Positions 1-8,947 of a stretch of 64,000 nt of DNA are shown one piece after another (position 1 is the stretch's first letter; every line of letters starts with the position of its first letter). Origin of the DNA: Phyllobacterium sophorae. GTDB taxonomy: Bacteria; Pseudomonadota; Alphaproteobacteria; Rhizobiales; Rhizobiaceae. A program made the translations under genes and the position numbers. The DNA lies in assembly GCF_003010965.1 (NCBI RefSeq), contig NZ_PGGM01000017.1, positions 100,430 to 164,429 on the forward strand. Reading direction: 5' to 3'. Under the pieces are notes generated by a model. The model saw only the letters and a list, made by a program, of their open reading frames with translations. It was not told the DNA's origin and made no database searches.

Positions 1-7
1 AGGCGAT

Positions 8-424
8 TTGAGCGACCCAGAATGGCGGATCGTCGAGCCGCTCTTACCGACAGAACGCGGGCGTAAGTCGCGTCCATCCCACGATAACCGCCGCTTTTTG
101 AACGGGATGCTTTATGTCTTGCGCGTCGGTTGTCCATGGCGCGACATGCATGAGCGGTACGGCAAGTGGAACTCGATCTATGTGCGTTTCCGTCGCTGGG
201 CTGAGCAAGGCGTGTGGGACGCCCTGCTGGAGACGCTCGTGGAATTGGGGCTGACCGATGACTGGCAGCATATGATCGACAGCACGACGGTTCGAGGCCA
301 TTCACAGGCAGCGGGCGCTAAAGGGGGACTTATAGGGAGGCTTTTGGTCGATCACGCGGCGGCTTTACGACAAAAATCCATGCCCGCGCGGACGGTCAAG
401 GACGCCCTCTTGGCTTCGTCCTGA
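8..424 (+). CDS. IS5-family transposase, first frame (orfA)
   Basis: N-terminal half of an IS5/IS427-type transposase, which cuts and joins the element's ends. The motif SDPEWRIVEPLLP at residues 2-14 and WRDMHERYGKWNS are typical of this family, and the first catalytic aspartate is D91 in MIDSTTVRGH. The likely native start is upstream of the window, since position 8 is only a TTG inside the conserved N-terminus. From about residue 106 the reading frame leaves the family sequence, which continues in the -1 frame. The open -1 frame begins directly after a TAA at 319-321, at the base run AAAGGGGGA (320-328). This fits a -1 frameshift, either programmed or mutational. Confidence 0.8.
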   Translation: MSDPEWRIVEPLLPTERGRKSRPSHDNRRFLNGMLYVLRVGCPWRDMHERYGKWNSIYVRFRRWAEQGVWDALLETLVELGLTDDWQHMIDSTTVRGHSQAAGAKGGLIGRLLVDHAAALRQKSMPARTVKDALLASS

Positions 425-774
425 CGGGCGGCGAAACCTCAGATTTCGCCGCTGCGCCTGACTTGCTGGCAATGCCAGTCGGCAAACCAAGACTGTTTCT
501 GGCCGATAAAGGCTATGATGGTGACGCCATTCGCGAAGAGCTTTTAATTCACGGCATAAAGCCAGTCATTCCACCCAAAGCGAACCGCAAAAACCCGCCA
601 TCGTGCGATTTCAAAGCCTACAAGGATCGCAATCGTATCGAGCGGATGTTCAATAGACTTAAACAATTCCGACGCATTGCTACACGTTACGACAAGACCC
701 GAAAATCCTTCGAAGCCTTCCTAGCTTTAGCCGCGGCAAGGATTTGGCTGCCACATTTTGTCAACAGGACCTAG
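322..774 (+). CDS. IS5-family transposase, second frame (orfB)
   Basis: C-terminal half of the transposase in the -1 frame relative to the first half. The frame opens at 322 and reads GGTYREAFGRSRGGFTTKIH, joining smoothly to the first frame at AKGG. It carries the second catalytic aspartate in FLADKGYDGD and the catalytic glutamate in RNRIERMFNRLK, so the DDE triad is complete once the frames are joined. An isolated start at 463 would lose the -1 join. The element may therefore be active if frameshifting works. Confidence 0.8.
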   Translation, partial: RGTYREAFGRSRGGFTTKIHARADGQGRPLGFVLTGGETSDFAAAPDLLAMPVGKPRLFLADKGYDGDAIREELLIHGIKPVIPPKANRKNPPSCDFKAYKDRNRIERMFNRLKQFRRIATRYDKTRKSFEAFLALAAARIWLPHFVNRT

Positions 775-1111
775 GCCGCACCGTTGCTGTCCGCTTTTTG
801 GATGGGTTGAACAAGATATGAGCGGTCGATATATATTTTTGTACAGCGCCGGGTTTGGCATGACTCTAAAATTACAGAAGAATACTCCAATTTCGCTAAG
901 CAATTCTCATCATTGACATTTTAGGGTTGCGATCTAACGCTAATTAAGCTCAGTCTGCAGTTGTGCTCGTCATGCTTTGGGAAAGAGTTAGATGGATGGT
1001 CTGCAACGCGGGCATTCGAGTTTGGAGTCGAGTTTTTCCACTTCCGTCCTGCAAAATCATCGTCCTCCATTTATAACAAATGTGCCGGAACCAGGTCCTG
1101 GAATGTGCGCT
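775..1111. other. AT-richer intergenic stretch with no gene seen
   Basis: Between the insertion sequence and the 3' end of the AraC-type regulator. The open frames here are short and do not resemble proteins. The part around 780-960 is clearly more AT-rich than its surroundings. I see no convincing terminator for the regulator, and no second IS end. Confidence 0.4.
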
Positions 1112-2341
1112 TCAGAAGAGCAAGAGTGTTCGCAGGAGGCTTTCAAATGTAACCTTCGTGTTATCGGTCTGCCAGTCCGGGCGCGTATCGTCCCCGCGCT
1201 TGTGTATGTTGCTGGGGCTATATCCGAACTGTTGCGTGAAAGCGCGACTAAAGTTGGCTGCTGAATCGAAACCGATTGCCAAACCAACTTGGGCTATCTT
1301 TCGGGGGTCTGAAGGATCGGCCAACATCGCATGCGCTGCGGACAGGCGCCGTCGGCGAATATAGTTCGCAACGCCGCCGGAGGTTTCGAAGAGTTCGTAG
1401 AGGCGCGTCCTCGAGATCGCCAGTTCCCGGCCGAGAGCATCCGGTGTCAGGTCGGGCGAGGCAAGGTTGCTCAGTATGAAGCGTCTCGCCCGCGTCATCA
1501 ATCCTATCTGCGAAATCTGATCATTACTGCCTTCACGGTCCACCAAGGGCGTAATCGTGTCAAAAATCATTTCCCGCAAGCGGTCCTTGACGCCCGGAAG
1601 ATCGTCGTGCGTTAGTCGATTGAGATTTCCTTCAATGCTCGACAGAAAATCGATAAGCAATTTCGCTCGGTATCCACCTAAAACGACGTTTTTGCTTGCG
1701 GTCGTCAAGCCACCTCGATCGGCATACAGGTCAACCGGAACGATCAAGCTGACCGAATCCGTTGCCAATGCCCGCCCGCTGAACGGATGACCGAGTGAGC
1801 GAACTTCAATCATACCTGGTTCATTTTGCGCAACCCGTCCATCAATGCCGGTCCAAGTGCGACCGACACGGAGGAACGTTATCTGCCAATGGTCAATTGG
1901 ACTGAACCGCACCTGGTCTGGCGAGCGTTCATAACGGAAAGCCGGAGCGGTTTGTTGCAGCAACAGCATGCCGCCCAAATTCCAGACAGCTTGCCGGACG
2001 ACGAATCCATCCTCGGGACCAACATTGTCCGGCAAACGCGTGTCTGACAACACCGCCATATGCTCCTGCCAGGCAAGAAACTGCTTGTGTGGGGCAAGGC
2101 TTTCCGTCTCAAAACGCAGCGGATTCAAGAGGGTGTTTTTCACCTCATCGTCACCAAGGGGATCTTGTGAGACGCGCGGCCAGCGACGACGTTCTATGGA
2201 TACCGGCTCTAGATGCGGCTCATCCTCACGATCATCCGACATCATTGCCCCCAGCCAAAATCCGGAATGACGAAAACGTCGTGCATTGTTAGCATCGTAT
2301 AGCCGTCTCTGCTCGCTTGCCGAATGTACGAAGGTACGCAA
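1112..2341 (-). CDS. AraC-family transcriptional regulator beside the polysaccharide operon
   Basis: A 409-residue regulator with a cupin-like sensor region (about residues 75-260) and a C-terminal AraC double helix-turn-helix (about 285-385: LGRELAISRTRLYELF, then the signature around FDSAANFSRAFTQQFGYSP). The start could also be Met33 or Met34, which would give a protein nearer the usual length. Near that N-terminus lies ERRRWPR (residues 50-56), which contains an RxxxR pattern (R52, R56) like that of PilZ cyclic-di-GMP receptors. The gene stands divergent to the UDP-xylose/arabinose polysaccharide operon, as the cyclic-di-GMP-responsive activator CuxR does in Sinorhizobium (from memory). 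A CuxR-like role is inferred from position and that motif, not shown. A second regulator of similar layout lies at 54553-55623. Confidence 0.85.
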   Translation of the reverse strand: MRTFVHSASEQRRLYDANNARRFRHSGFWLGAMMSDDREDEPHLEPVSIERRRWPRVSQDPLGDDEVKNTLLNPLRFETESLAPHKQFLAWQEHMAVLSDTRLPDNVGPEDGFVVRQAVWNLGGMLLLQQTAPAFRYERSPDQVRFSPIDHWQITFLRVGRTWTGIDGRVAQNEPGMIEVRSLGHPFSGRALATDSVSLIVPVDLYADRGGLTTASKNVVLGGYRAKLLIDFLSSIEGNLNRLTHDDLPGVKDRLREMIFDTITPLVDREGSNDQISQIGLMTRARRFILSNLASPDLTPDALGRELAISRTRLYELFETSGGVANYIRRRRLSAAHAMLADPSDPRKIAQVGLAIGFDSAANFSRAFTQQFGYSPSNIHKRGDDTRPDWQTDNTKVTFESLLRTLLLF

Positions 2342-3101
2342 TCGCCATGGATCGCGCCAACCGCCGAACCTGTCTCGCAGATAGTTAAGGAGTTCAAAAA
2401 TAATACGATGTCAAGGGCCAGGAAATCTAGCAGTAGCATGTCCACCCCGTTTTACTTTGAAGTTCTCATTTATTACTAGGCCCAGATCCGAGCGATAGGC
2501 ACCGAAAACTCTCTCCTTCATAACGATTCAAGGTGTCGCCCCAAATCAACGGTGTGCTTTCCAGTTATCTACGCGATCCTGAACCACACGTGAATGAGCG
2601 TCCTGGAGGAGGTCCTCCAGTTCCATTCGTTTCCGGACTTAGGCGCGTGAGTGCTTGTGTCCGCGGCGGCCCGAATAACTGGCTGCGGCGCGCCGCCCTC
2701 AGGACTTTACATTTTAAGAGTTGCGGGCGGATTGTGAGGGCTGACCGTCGCGGGCTTGCGATGGTCCCAGTTCGCCACACATCTCGAAACGAACACCCGT
2801 CCAGCCAGTGTGTGATGATGCTGCGGCAAAGAAGTGCTGTTCGGTGCGGACAGGTTCGACCAATTCACAGCGTTCTGCGCCAAGGCGGACCATTCAGGCC
2901 TGCTGATATCCAAAAATGGACGAATTGAATAGTTTCCGGATTCCCTGATATCGCAACTCAGTAAGGGGGACGATATTAGAAATGACGAAATTCGCTTCAG
3001 GAAAAAACCGGAAAAGCTCTGTTAGTTTTCAGTGATTTTCACATGTCTTCTTCCTTCGCAAGCATTAACGCAAATATCGTTGTTATAGTTGGGAGAGTTC
3101 T
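2342..3101. other. Long divergent intergenic region upstream of the polysaccharide operon
   Basis: About 760 bases between the AraC regulator and the first polysaccharide gene. The part nearest each gene is AT-rich and should hold both promoters. The middle (about 2530-2930) is GC-rich and open in several frames, but none gives a recognisable protein. It may be decayed sequence or a long regulatory region. No clear operator pair could be picked by eye. Confidence 0.4.
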
Positions 3102-4115
3102 GTGAGCATTGTCTTCAATTCGTCTAACTTTCGTTCTGATCGCGCCTCGAAACGACGCGTTCTTGTTGCGGGTGGCGCGGGGTTTCTAGGATCTCATCTT
3201 TGTGAATTTCTTTTGCGCGAAGGCCGGACCGTCGTGTGCGTCGACAATTTTTCTACGGGACGGATGGAAAATTTGCGCCACCTGCTGCGCTTTGACACGT
3301 TCAGCTATGTACGTCACGACATCGTTGATCCGATCGATCTGCCTGTGGACGAGATCTACAATCTCGCCTGCCCGGCGTCGCCGCCGCACTATCAGGCCGA
3401 TCCGATCCATACGATGAAGACCAACGTCATCGGTTCACTTAATCTTCTCGAGCTGGCCGCACATTATCAGGCGCGCATTTTCCAGGCTTCCACCTCGGAG
3501 GTCTACGGCGATCCGCACGTGCATCCTCAGCCTGAAAGCTATTGGGGCAATGTCAATTCGTTCGGTCCGCGGTCCTGCTATGACGAAGGCAAGCGTTCCG
3601 CCGAAACACTTTTCTATGACTTCCACAAGCAATACGGCGTCGACATTCGTATCGTGCGCATATTCAACACCTATGGTCCGCGCATGCGTCCAGACGACGG
3701 CAGGGTCGTCTCCAACTTCATCGTACAGGCACTCAAGGGCGAGGATATCACCGTTTACGGCGACGGATCGCAGACTCGCTCCTTCTGTTATGTCGATGAT
3801 CTGATCGAAGGTTTTCACCGGCTCATGTACAGTCCTCGGGCCATTCACACGCCGGTCAATATCGGCAATCCGAGTGAATTCACCGTGCGTGAACTGGCCG
3901 AGCAGATTGTCGCCATGACCGGCTCGCCATCGAAAATCGTCTATCACCCTCTGCCTACAGATGATCCGCGCCAACGCCGGCCCGATATTGCGCTCGCAGA
4001 GCGGGAGCTCGGTTGGGCACCGAGCATTGCGCTGACAGACGGCCTGAAGTCGACGATAGCCTATTTCGAACGCCAGCTGGTCAGGCCCAATGGGGAACTC
4101 GCAGAGGTGGCATGA
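3102..4115 (+). CDS. UDP-glucuronate decarboxylase (UDP-xylose synthase), Uxs1-like
   Basis: NAD-dependent short-chain dehydrogenase-type enzyme that converts UDP-glucuronate to UDP-xylose in the cytoplasm. It has 337 residues. The Rossmann motif is GGAGFLG (residues 24-30), and the catalytic set includes S130-E133 (STSE), Y160 and K164 in the family signature [11 protein letters not shown]. That signature separates UDP-xylose synthases from plain epimerases, as does [12 protein letters not shown] at 91-102. The GTG start at 3102 is supported by GGGAGAG at 3091-3097. It is the first gene of the operon, and its stop overlaps the next start in ATGA. Its substrate is supplied by the UDP-glucose dehydrogenase encoded three genes downstream. 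Confidence 0.9.
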   Translation: MSIVFNSSNFRSDRASKRRVLVAGGAGFLGSHLCEFLLREGRTVVCVDNFSTGRMENLRHLLRFDTFSYVRHDIVDPIDLPVDEIYNLACPASPPHYQADPIHTMKTNVIGSLNLLELAAHYQARIFQASTSEVYGDPHVHPQPESYWGNVNSFGPRSCYDEGKRSAETLFYDFHKQYGVDIRIVRIFNTYGPRMRPDDGRVVSNFIVQALKGEDITVYGDGSQTRSFCYVDDLIEGFHRLMYSPRAIHTPVNIGNPSEFTVRELAEQIVAMTGSPSKIVYHPLPTDDPRQRRPDIALAERELGWAPSIALTDGLKSTIAYFERQLVRPNGELAEVA

Positions 4116-5101
4116 TGAGTGGGCAGAACGTACTGGTTGTCGGCGGCGCGGGCTTTATTGGAAGTCATACCGCCAAGCTCTTGTCGAGACAGGGTTACAA
4201 GCCTGTCGTCTATGACAATCTCTCGACGGGGCATCGCGCATCCGTGCGTTGGGGAACTTTCGTTGAAGGCGACATTCTCGACACGCAGCGGCTCATTGCG
4301 GTGGTCGAGGATCACGATCCGATCGCGGTGATCCATTTCGCCGCCTCGGCCTATGTCGGTGAATCTGTCGAGCACCCGGCTAAGTATTACCGCAACAATG
4401 TCAGTGGGACGCAGTCGCTGTTGGAAGCTTGCCGGCTCGCCGGCGCACGCAATGTCATCTTTTCGTCAAGCTGTGCAACCTATGGCGTTCCGGATCAACT
4501 GCCGATCCGCGAAGGCGAGGCGCAGCGCCCGATAAACCCATACGGTCGCACCAAGCTGATCGCGGAGCAGATGCTTGCCGATTATTCGGTTGCTTATGAT
4601 CTGGGCTATGTGGCGCTGCGTTATTTCAATGCATCCGGAGCGGATATCGACGGCGAAATCGGCGAAGCCCACGATCCTGAAACGCATCTCATTCCGCGGG
4701 CCATGATGGCTGCCGCAGGCAGCATCGACTTTCTCGAAATCTACGGCAACGATTACGATACGCCGGACGGCACCTGCATCCGCGATTACATCCATGTCGC
4801 CGATCTGGCACGCGCGCATGTGCTGGCAGTCGAACATCTCGTCAACGGCGGGGACAATATGGCCGTCAACCTGGGTACCGGGCGTGGCACCTCAATCAAA
4901 GAAATTCTCGATGCGATCGGGCGCCTGACAGGCCGTAACGTGCCGGTTGAAATGCGCGATCGCCGTGCCGGCGACCCTCCGGTGCTTTATGCTGATCCGG
5001 CGCTTGCAGCGGAAAAGCTTGGCTTTCAGGCACTTTATTCCGATCTCGATACGATCATTCGCACGGCGGCTCCCTTCTTTGGGCTGGAGGTGCGGACATG
5101 A
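4112..5101 (+). CDS. UDP-sugar 4-epimerase (GalE/Uxe family)
   Basis: GalE-family epimerase of about 329 residues with GGAGFIG (residues 11-17), SSSCATYG, Y144 and K148 (NPYGRTK). The start is one of two adjacent ATGs at 4112 and 4115 overlapping the previous stop, preceded by GCAGAGGTGG. A longer open frame exists upstream but lies inside the previous gene. GalE proteins interconvert UDP-glucose and UDP-galactose. Because this gene directly follows a UDP-xylose synthase, the natural reaction is more likely UDP-xylose to UDP-arabinose, perhaps as well as UDP-glucose/galactose, as reported for Sinorhizobium Uxe (from memory). Sequence alone does not settle substrate choice. Confidence 0.85.
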   Translation: MMSGQNVLVVGGAGFIGSHTAKLLSRQGYKPVVYDNLSTGHRASVRWGTFVEGDILDTQRLIAVVEDHDPIAVIHFAASAYVGESVEHPAKYYRNNVSGTQSLLEACRLAGARNVIFSSSCATYGVPDQLPIREGEAQRPINPYGRTKLIAEQMLADYSVAYDLGYVALRYFNASGADIDGEIGEAHDPETHLIPRAMMAAAGSIDFLEIYGNDYDTPDGTCIRDYIHVADLARAHVLAVEHLVNGGDNMAVNLGTGRGTSIKEILDAIGRLTGRNVPVEMRDRRAGDPPVLYADPALAAEKLGFQALYSDLDTIIRTAAPFFGLEVRT

Positions 5102-6942
5102 ACACACGCCGTGTCATAGGGGAATCTGCCCAAGACGAACCCTTGTTGATTCCGGTTTTTACCGGCTGGCGGCGCGTGGAATATCTGCTCGGCGCAGCGT
5201 TGTGGGCCGCGGCGCTTGTCTACTTTTGGCGCTGGTGGCTTGAACCTGCCAACCATGTGAATCTTGCGGGCTCGATTCTGGTTACGGCTATCCTGGCTTG
5301 GGTGACGTTGTTGCCGGCCTATTTCATTGTCCTGTTTTTCCGTGCGCGCCGTCCAAGTGGCACGTTGAGACTTCCGGCAGGAAGCCGCATCGCTATGGTG
5401 GTGACAAAGGCGCCGTCTGAACCTTTCGAGGTGGTGGCCGAGACATTGCGTGCCATGCTGACCCAGGATGTGGCGCACGACACATGGCTTGCCGATGAGG
5501 ACCCTTCTGCGGCAACGCTCGCCTGGTGCGAGAAACATGGCGTCTTCGTCTCCACGCGCAAGGGACGCGCGGACTATCACCGCAAGACGTGGCCACGACG
5601 CACGCGCTGCAAGGAAGGCAATCTCGCCTTTTTCTATGACCATTACGGCTACGACGCCTACGATTTTGTGGTGCAGCTTGATGCGGACCATGTACCGGAT
5701 TCAGACTATTTGTTTCAGATGCTGCGTCCCTTCGCTGATCCGGCTGTGGGGTATGTCTCCGCACCCAGCATTTGCGACCGCAATGCACAAGAAAGCTGGT
5801 CCGCGCGCGGACGTCTCTATGCCGAAGCGAGTATGCATGGATCTTTGCAGGCCGGTTACAACAACGGTCTCGCCCCGCTTTGCATCGGGTCGCACTATGC
5901 GGTTCGCACCGCGGCATTGAAGGAAATCGGCGGCCTTGGACCGGAATTGGCGGAAGATCATTCCACCACTTTGATGATGAATGCCCATGGCTGGCGCGGC
6001 GTTCATGCGCTCGACGCCATCGCACATGGCGACGGACCGCGGACATTTGCCGATCTTATCACGCAGGAGTTTCAATGGTCGCGCAGTCTGGTGATGATCC
6101 TGCTGCAGTATTCGCCCAGGCTTGTTGGTCATTTGCCGCTGCGACTGAAATTCCAGTTTCTGTTCTCGCAGTTCTGGTATCCGCTTTTTTCTCTCTTCAT
6201 GGCGCTGATGTTTGTCTTGCCGATCTTTGCGCTCGTGTTGGGAGAAAACTTCGTTGCCGTTACCTATCCCGATTTCCTGAGCCATTTTCTGCCCCAGGCG
6301 ATCATGTTGATTGTGTTGGCCTATCGCTGGCGCGCTTCCGGCACATTCCGCTCGCATGATGCGAAAATACTGAGCGTCGAAATGACCCTGTTTCTGTTCG
6401 CGCGCTGGCCATGGGCGATGGCTGGGACGCTGGCTGCGCTGCGCGATTGGGCAACGGGTTCCTTCGTGGATTTCCGCGTCACGCCGAAGGGGGCGTCAGA
6501 AGTGGATCCCCTGCCGTTCCGTGTGCTCGCACCCTACGGTTTCCTGGCGATTCTCTCGATCCTGCCGGTGCTGCTTATCCCGGACGCCAGTGACAACAGC
6601 CGTGGCTTCTATGTCTTTGCCATCGTCAACGCCGTGATTTATGCGCTCCTCCTGTTCGTTATCGTTCTCCAGCACGCTCGTGAAAACACGGTTCGCTACC
6701 GCACGCGGGTTTATCGCCCAGCGCTTGCCGCCAGCTTGCTTGCTCTTGTGGCTCTGCCGACCTTTGCAACCGCCGAACGGGGCCGCGACGGCATTGAGGC
6801 GCTCGCATGGGGAACCCAAAGCTTTTCCTTGTTCGAGGACCGCTTTTCGGTTGCTGGCGCAGGCGTCGGAGGTCGCGATGTTCACAAAACCATATTCAAT
6901 CCGCGCTGGCGCACAAACGCCCCCACCATTTCAACGCAGTAG
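5098..6942 (+). CDS. Membrane glycosyltransferase, cellulose-synthase-like GT2 (ApsS-like)
   Basis: Processive-type family 2 glycosyltransferase of 614 residues, predicted to sit in the inner membrane and polymerise the polysaccharide. Two membrane segments (about 29-48 and 57-81) come first, then a cytosolic catalytic domain with DED (133-135), the DxD motif LDADH (D195, D197), ED at 286-287 and QEFQW at 323-327, a variant of Q-x-x-R-W. Several membrane spans follow. There is no PilZ domain at the C-terminus, so cyclic-di-GMP control, if any, would be at transcription. The start overlaps the epimerase stop in ATGA. The acceptor and linkage are unknown. Confidence 0.85.
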   Translation: MNTRRVIGESAQDEPLLIPVFTGWRRVEYLLGAALWAAALVYFWRWWLEPANHVNLAGSILVTAILAWVTLLPAYFIVLFFRARRPSGTLRLPAGSRIAMVVTKAPSEPFEVVAETLRAMLTQDVAHDTWLADEDPSAATLAWCEKHGVFVSTRKGRADYHRKTWPRRTRCKEGNLAFFYDHYGYDAYDFVVQLDADHVPDSDYLFQMLRPFADPAVGYVSAPSICDRNAQESWSARGRLYAEASMHGSLQAGYNNGLAPLCIGSHYAVRTAALKEIGGLGPELAEDHSTTLMMNAHGWRGVHALDAIAHGDGPRTFADLITQEFQWSRSLVMILLQYSPRLVGHLPLRLKFQFLFSQFWYPLFSLFMALMFVLPIFALVLGENFVAVTYPDFLSHFLPQAIMLIVLAYRWRASGTFRSHDAKILSVEMTLFLFARWPWAMAGTLAALRDWATGSFVDFRVTPKGASEVDPLPFRVLAPYGFLAILSILPVLLIPDASDNSRGFYVFAIVNAVIYALLLFVIVLQHARENTVRYRTRVYRPALAASLLALVALPTFATAERGRDGIEALAWGTQSFSLFEDRFSVAGAGVGGRDVHKTIFNPRWRTNAPTISTQ

Positions 6943-6960
6943 TAAAAGGCAATCAAACAC

Positions 6961-8391
6961 ATGAAGATCGCAGTCATAGGAACGGGCTATGTCGGATTGG
7001 TCAGCGGGACCTGTTTCGCCGCCTGGGGCCACGAGGTTATATGCGTCGACAAGAACGCTCAGAAAATAGATGGCCTCAAACGCGGCGTTGTGCCGATTTA
7101 CGAGCCCGGTCTGGATGAACTGGTGGAACGCAATTCAGCGGCAGGCCGCTTGCGCTTTACCTGCAATCTGACCGAAGCAGTGAAGGGCGCATTGGTCGTG
7201 TTCATCGCGGTTGGAACCCCGCCGCGTGCCGGTCAAGGGGATGCTGATCTGTCGTTCGTTTACATGGCCGCCCGGGAACTGGCGCCGCTGCTTGAAGACG
7301 ATGCCATTGTGGTGGTGAAGTCCACGGTTCCGGTGGGCACAGGCGATATCGTGCAGAAGATCATCGGATCGGTGCGTAAAACCGGCGCTTTCTCGGTTGC
7401 GTCCAACCCCGAATTCCTGCGGGAAGGCGTTGCTATACGCGATTTCCTGGAGCCTGATCGCGTTGTGATCGGCGTCGAGGATGAGCGCGCGCGCAAGGTT
7501 CTCATGGAACTCTACGGTGTGGCTTTGCAAGCGCACAAGACGCCCATCGTGGTCACCCAGCGCCGGACGTCGGAACTGATCAAATATGCCGCCAACGCAT
7601 TTCTGGCGACCAAGATTACCTTCATCAATGAATTGGCCGATCTTTGCGAGCAGGTTGGCAGCAATGTAAGTGAACTGGCCCTGGGAATGGGTCTCGACAA
7701 GCGCATCGGCACGAGTTTCCTCAATGCTGGTCCCGGTTACGGCGGCTCGTGCTTCCCGAAAGATACGATGGCGCTGTTGCGCACAGCCCAGGACTACGGC
7801 GTGTCGGTGCGGATCGTCGAAGAAACTGTGACCGCCAATGAAGCGCGCAAGCGCCGCATGGCTTTGAAAGTCATGGATGCCTTAGAAGGTGATGTGGAGG
7901 GCCGGACGATTGCCGTTCTGGGTCTCACTTTCAAACCTGATACTGATGACATGCGCGATGCACCTTCCGTTCCCCTCATCGAAACCCTGCAGCGTTTCGG
8001 CGCCATTATCCGCGCCCATGACCCCGTGGGTATGGAGAATGCCGGCCGCATCCTCTCGGGTGTCGAGTTTTTTGACGATCCCTATGAATGCGCGCACAAC
8101 GCCGATGCTGCTGTCGTCATTACGGAATGGGACAGCATTCGCAAACTCGATCTTGCGCGCCTGAAGAAGACCATGCGCCAGGCGGTGTTGATCGATCTCA
8201 GAAATGCCTTTGAGCAGGGTGTTGCGGAAGAAATCGGCTTTCGTGTTTCGGCCATCGGCCGATCAACGACGGCTCGGTATGATGGGAGTAGCTCGACCGC
8301 GCTGCCTCACATGGCCGAGCGAGTCCAGCCAGGACCAAGAGCGCAGGGCGCTCATTTCGAGACAGCGGGAGGTTCCAATGACAATCTCTAA
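6961..8391 (+). CDS. UDP-glucose 6-dehydrogenase
   Basis: Oxidises UDP-glucose twice to UDP-glucuronate using NAD, feeding the UDP-xylose synthase. N-terminal NAD domain with GTGYVG (7-12), E152 in SNPEFLREG, K208, and the catalytic cysteine C264 in GPGYGGSCFPKD. At 476 residues it is about 40 longer than usual; the extra C-terminal tail, from about residue 437, is hydrophilic and unlike the family. It follows the synthase gene by 18 bases, and its last 14 bases overlap the next gene. As I recall, this gene is not part of the corresponding Sinorhizobium locus, so here the operon is self-sufficient for UDP-xylose from UDP-glucose. Confidence 0.92.
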   Translation: MKIAVIGTGYVGLVSGTCFAAWGHEVICVDKNAQKIDGLKRGVVPIYEPGLDELVERNSAAGRLRFTCNLTEAVKGALVVFIAVGTPPRAGQGDADLSFVYMAARELAPLLEDDAIVVVKSTVPVGTGDIVQKIIGSVRKTGAFSVASNPEFLREGVAIRDFLEPDRVVIGVEDERARKVLMELYGVALQAHKTPIVVTQRRTSELIKYAANAFLATKITFINELADLCEQVGSNVSELALGMGLDKRIGTSFLNAGPGYGGSCFPKDTMALLRTAQDYGVSVRIVEETVTANEARKRRMALKVMDALEGDVEGRTIAVLGLTFKPDTDDMRDAPSVPLIETLQRFGAIIRAHDPVGMENAGRILSGVEFFDDPYECAHNADAAVVITEWDSIRKLDLARLKKTMRQAVLIDLRNAFEQGVAEEIGFRVSAIGRSTTARYDGSSSTALPHMAERVQPGPRAQGAHFETAGGSNDNL

Positions 8392-8932
8392 ATCTGAAAG
8401 GGCTGGGTTCCTGCGGGGCGCCCGGATGATAACGACAGTTGCTTGCGCCGTATGCTGCATTGCCGCACCGGCTCTCGCCGCGGCGTCGAAAGCGCCTGAC
8501 CAGCCGGCAGGAACCCGCGCCATGACGCCTTTCGAAATCTACGCACTGTACAAGGACAAGAGCTGGCAGTGGGACAACGGCGCGGGGCATATGATGGATG
8601 CCGGGCGGCAATTCACGGCCTGGGCCGATGGAGAGAAAGGCAAATCCTGGGCAGAAGGTCGCTGGGTCATCACCGGGACAGGCGGGTTGTGTCTCAATGC
8701 GACATGGCATTCCGGGCAGGGCGCTTTTCCAGCCAAGACCTGTTTCTCCCATCGTATCGGCAATGGAACCATCTATCAAAAGCGCGAGCCCGATGGTGAG
8801 TGGTACGTCTTTCGCCACGCCAAAGCACGCGAAGACGACGAGGCCCACAAGCTGGTATTCACCGATCTGGTTTCTCAACAACGCGACAGCATCAAAACCG
8901 CGCTTGGCGCGGCCCAGTTGCCCGAACAATAA
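8378..8932 (+). CDS. Secreted DUF995 protein, first copy (ApsH1-like)
   Basis: A 184-residue exported protein. The ATG at 8378 is chosen because GGGAGG at 8368-8373 precedes it and a signal peptide follows (hydrophobic stretch about 17-34, cleavage near ALA-A). The mature part is a DUF995 domain with MTPFEIYALYKDKSWQW, a Trp-rich body and two cysteines (GLCLNATW and KTCFSH) that could pair. Function is unknown. DUF995 genes recur in exopolysaccharide loci of this order, and this one sits between the sugar dehydrogenase and a secreted glycanase. A paralogue follows at 10028. It may bind or help process the polymer in the periplasm (inference). Confidence 0.8.
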   Translation: MTISKSERAGFLRGARMITTVACAVCCIAAPALAAASKAPDQPAGTRAMTPFEIYALYKDKSWQWDNGAGHMMDAGRQFTAWADGEKGKSWAEGRWVITGTGGLCLNATWHSGQGAFPAKTCFSHRIGNGTIYQKREPDGEWYVFRHAKAREDDEAHKLVFTDLVSQQRDSIKTALGAAQLPEQ

Positions 8933-8947
8933 GAAAAGGAGGGGGCG

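Larger units (their letters stand above)
1..774 (+). mobile_element. IS5-family (IS427-like) insertion sequence, left end outside window
   Basis: The first 774 bases carry the right-hand part of an insertion sequence whose transposase is read in two overlapping frames. The protein is of the IS5 family, IS427-like group: a DUF4096-type N-terminal domain, then a DDE domain. The left terminal repeat lies outside the window. The right end cannot be fixed from this copy alone; it probably lies close to the second frame's stop codon, because in this group the last codons (ending HFVNRT here) tend to run into the terminal repeat. That last point is family knowledge from memory. Confidence 0.85.

Noticed and set aside
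2533..2928. A 131-residue plus-strand frame and a 68-residue minus-strand frame in the gap before the polysaccharide operon
   Set aside because: No ribosome site, signal peptide or family pattern; open frames of this size arise by chance in GC-rich DNA.
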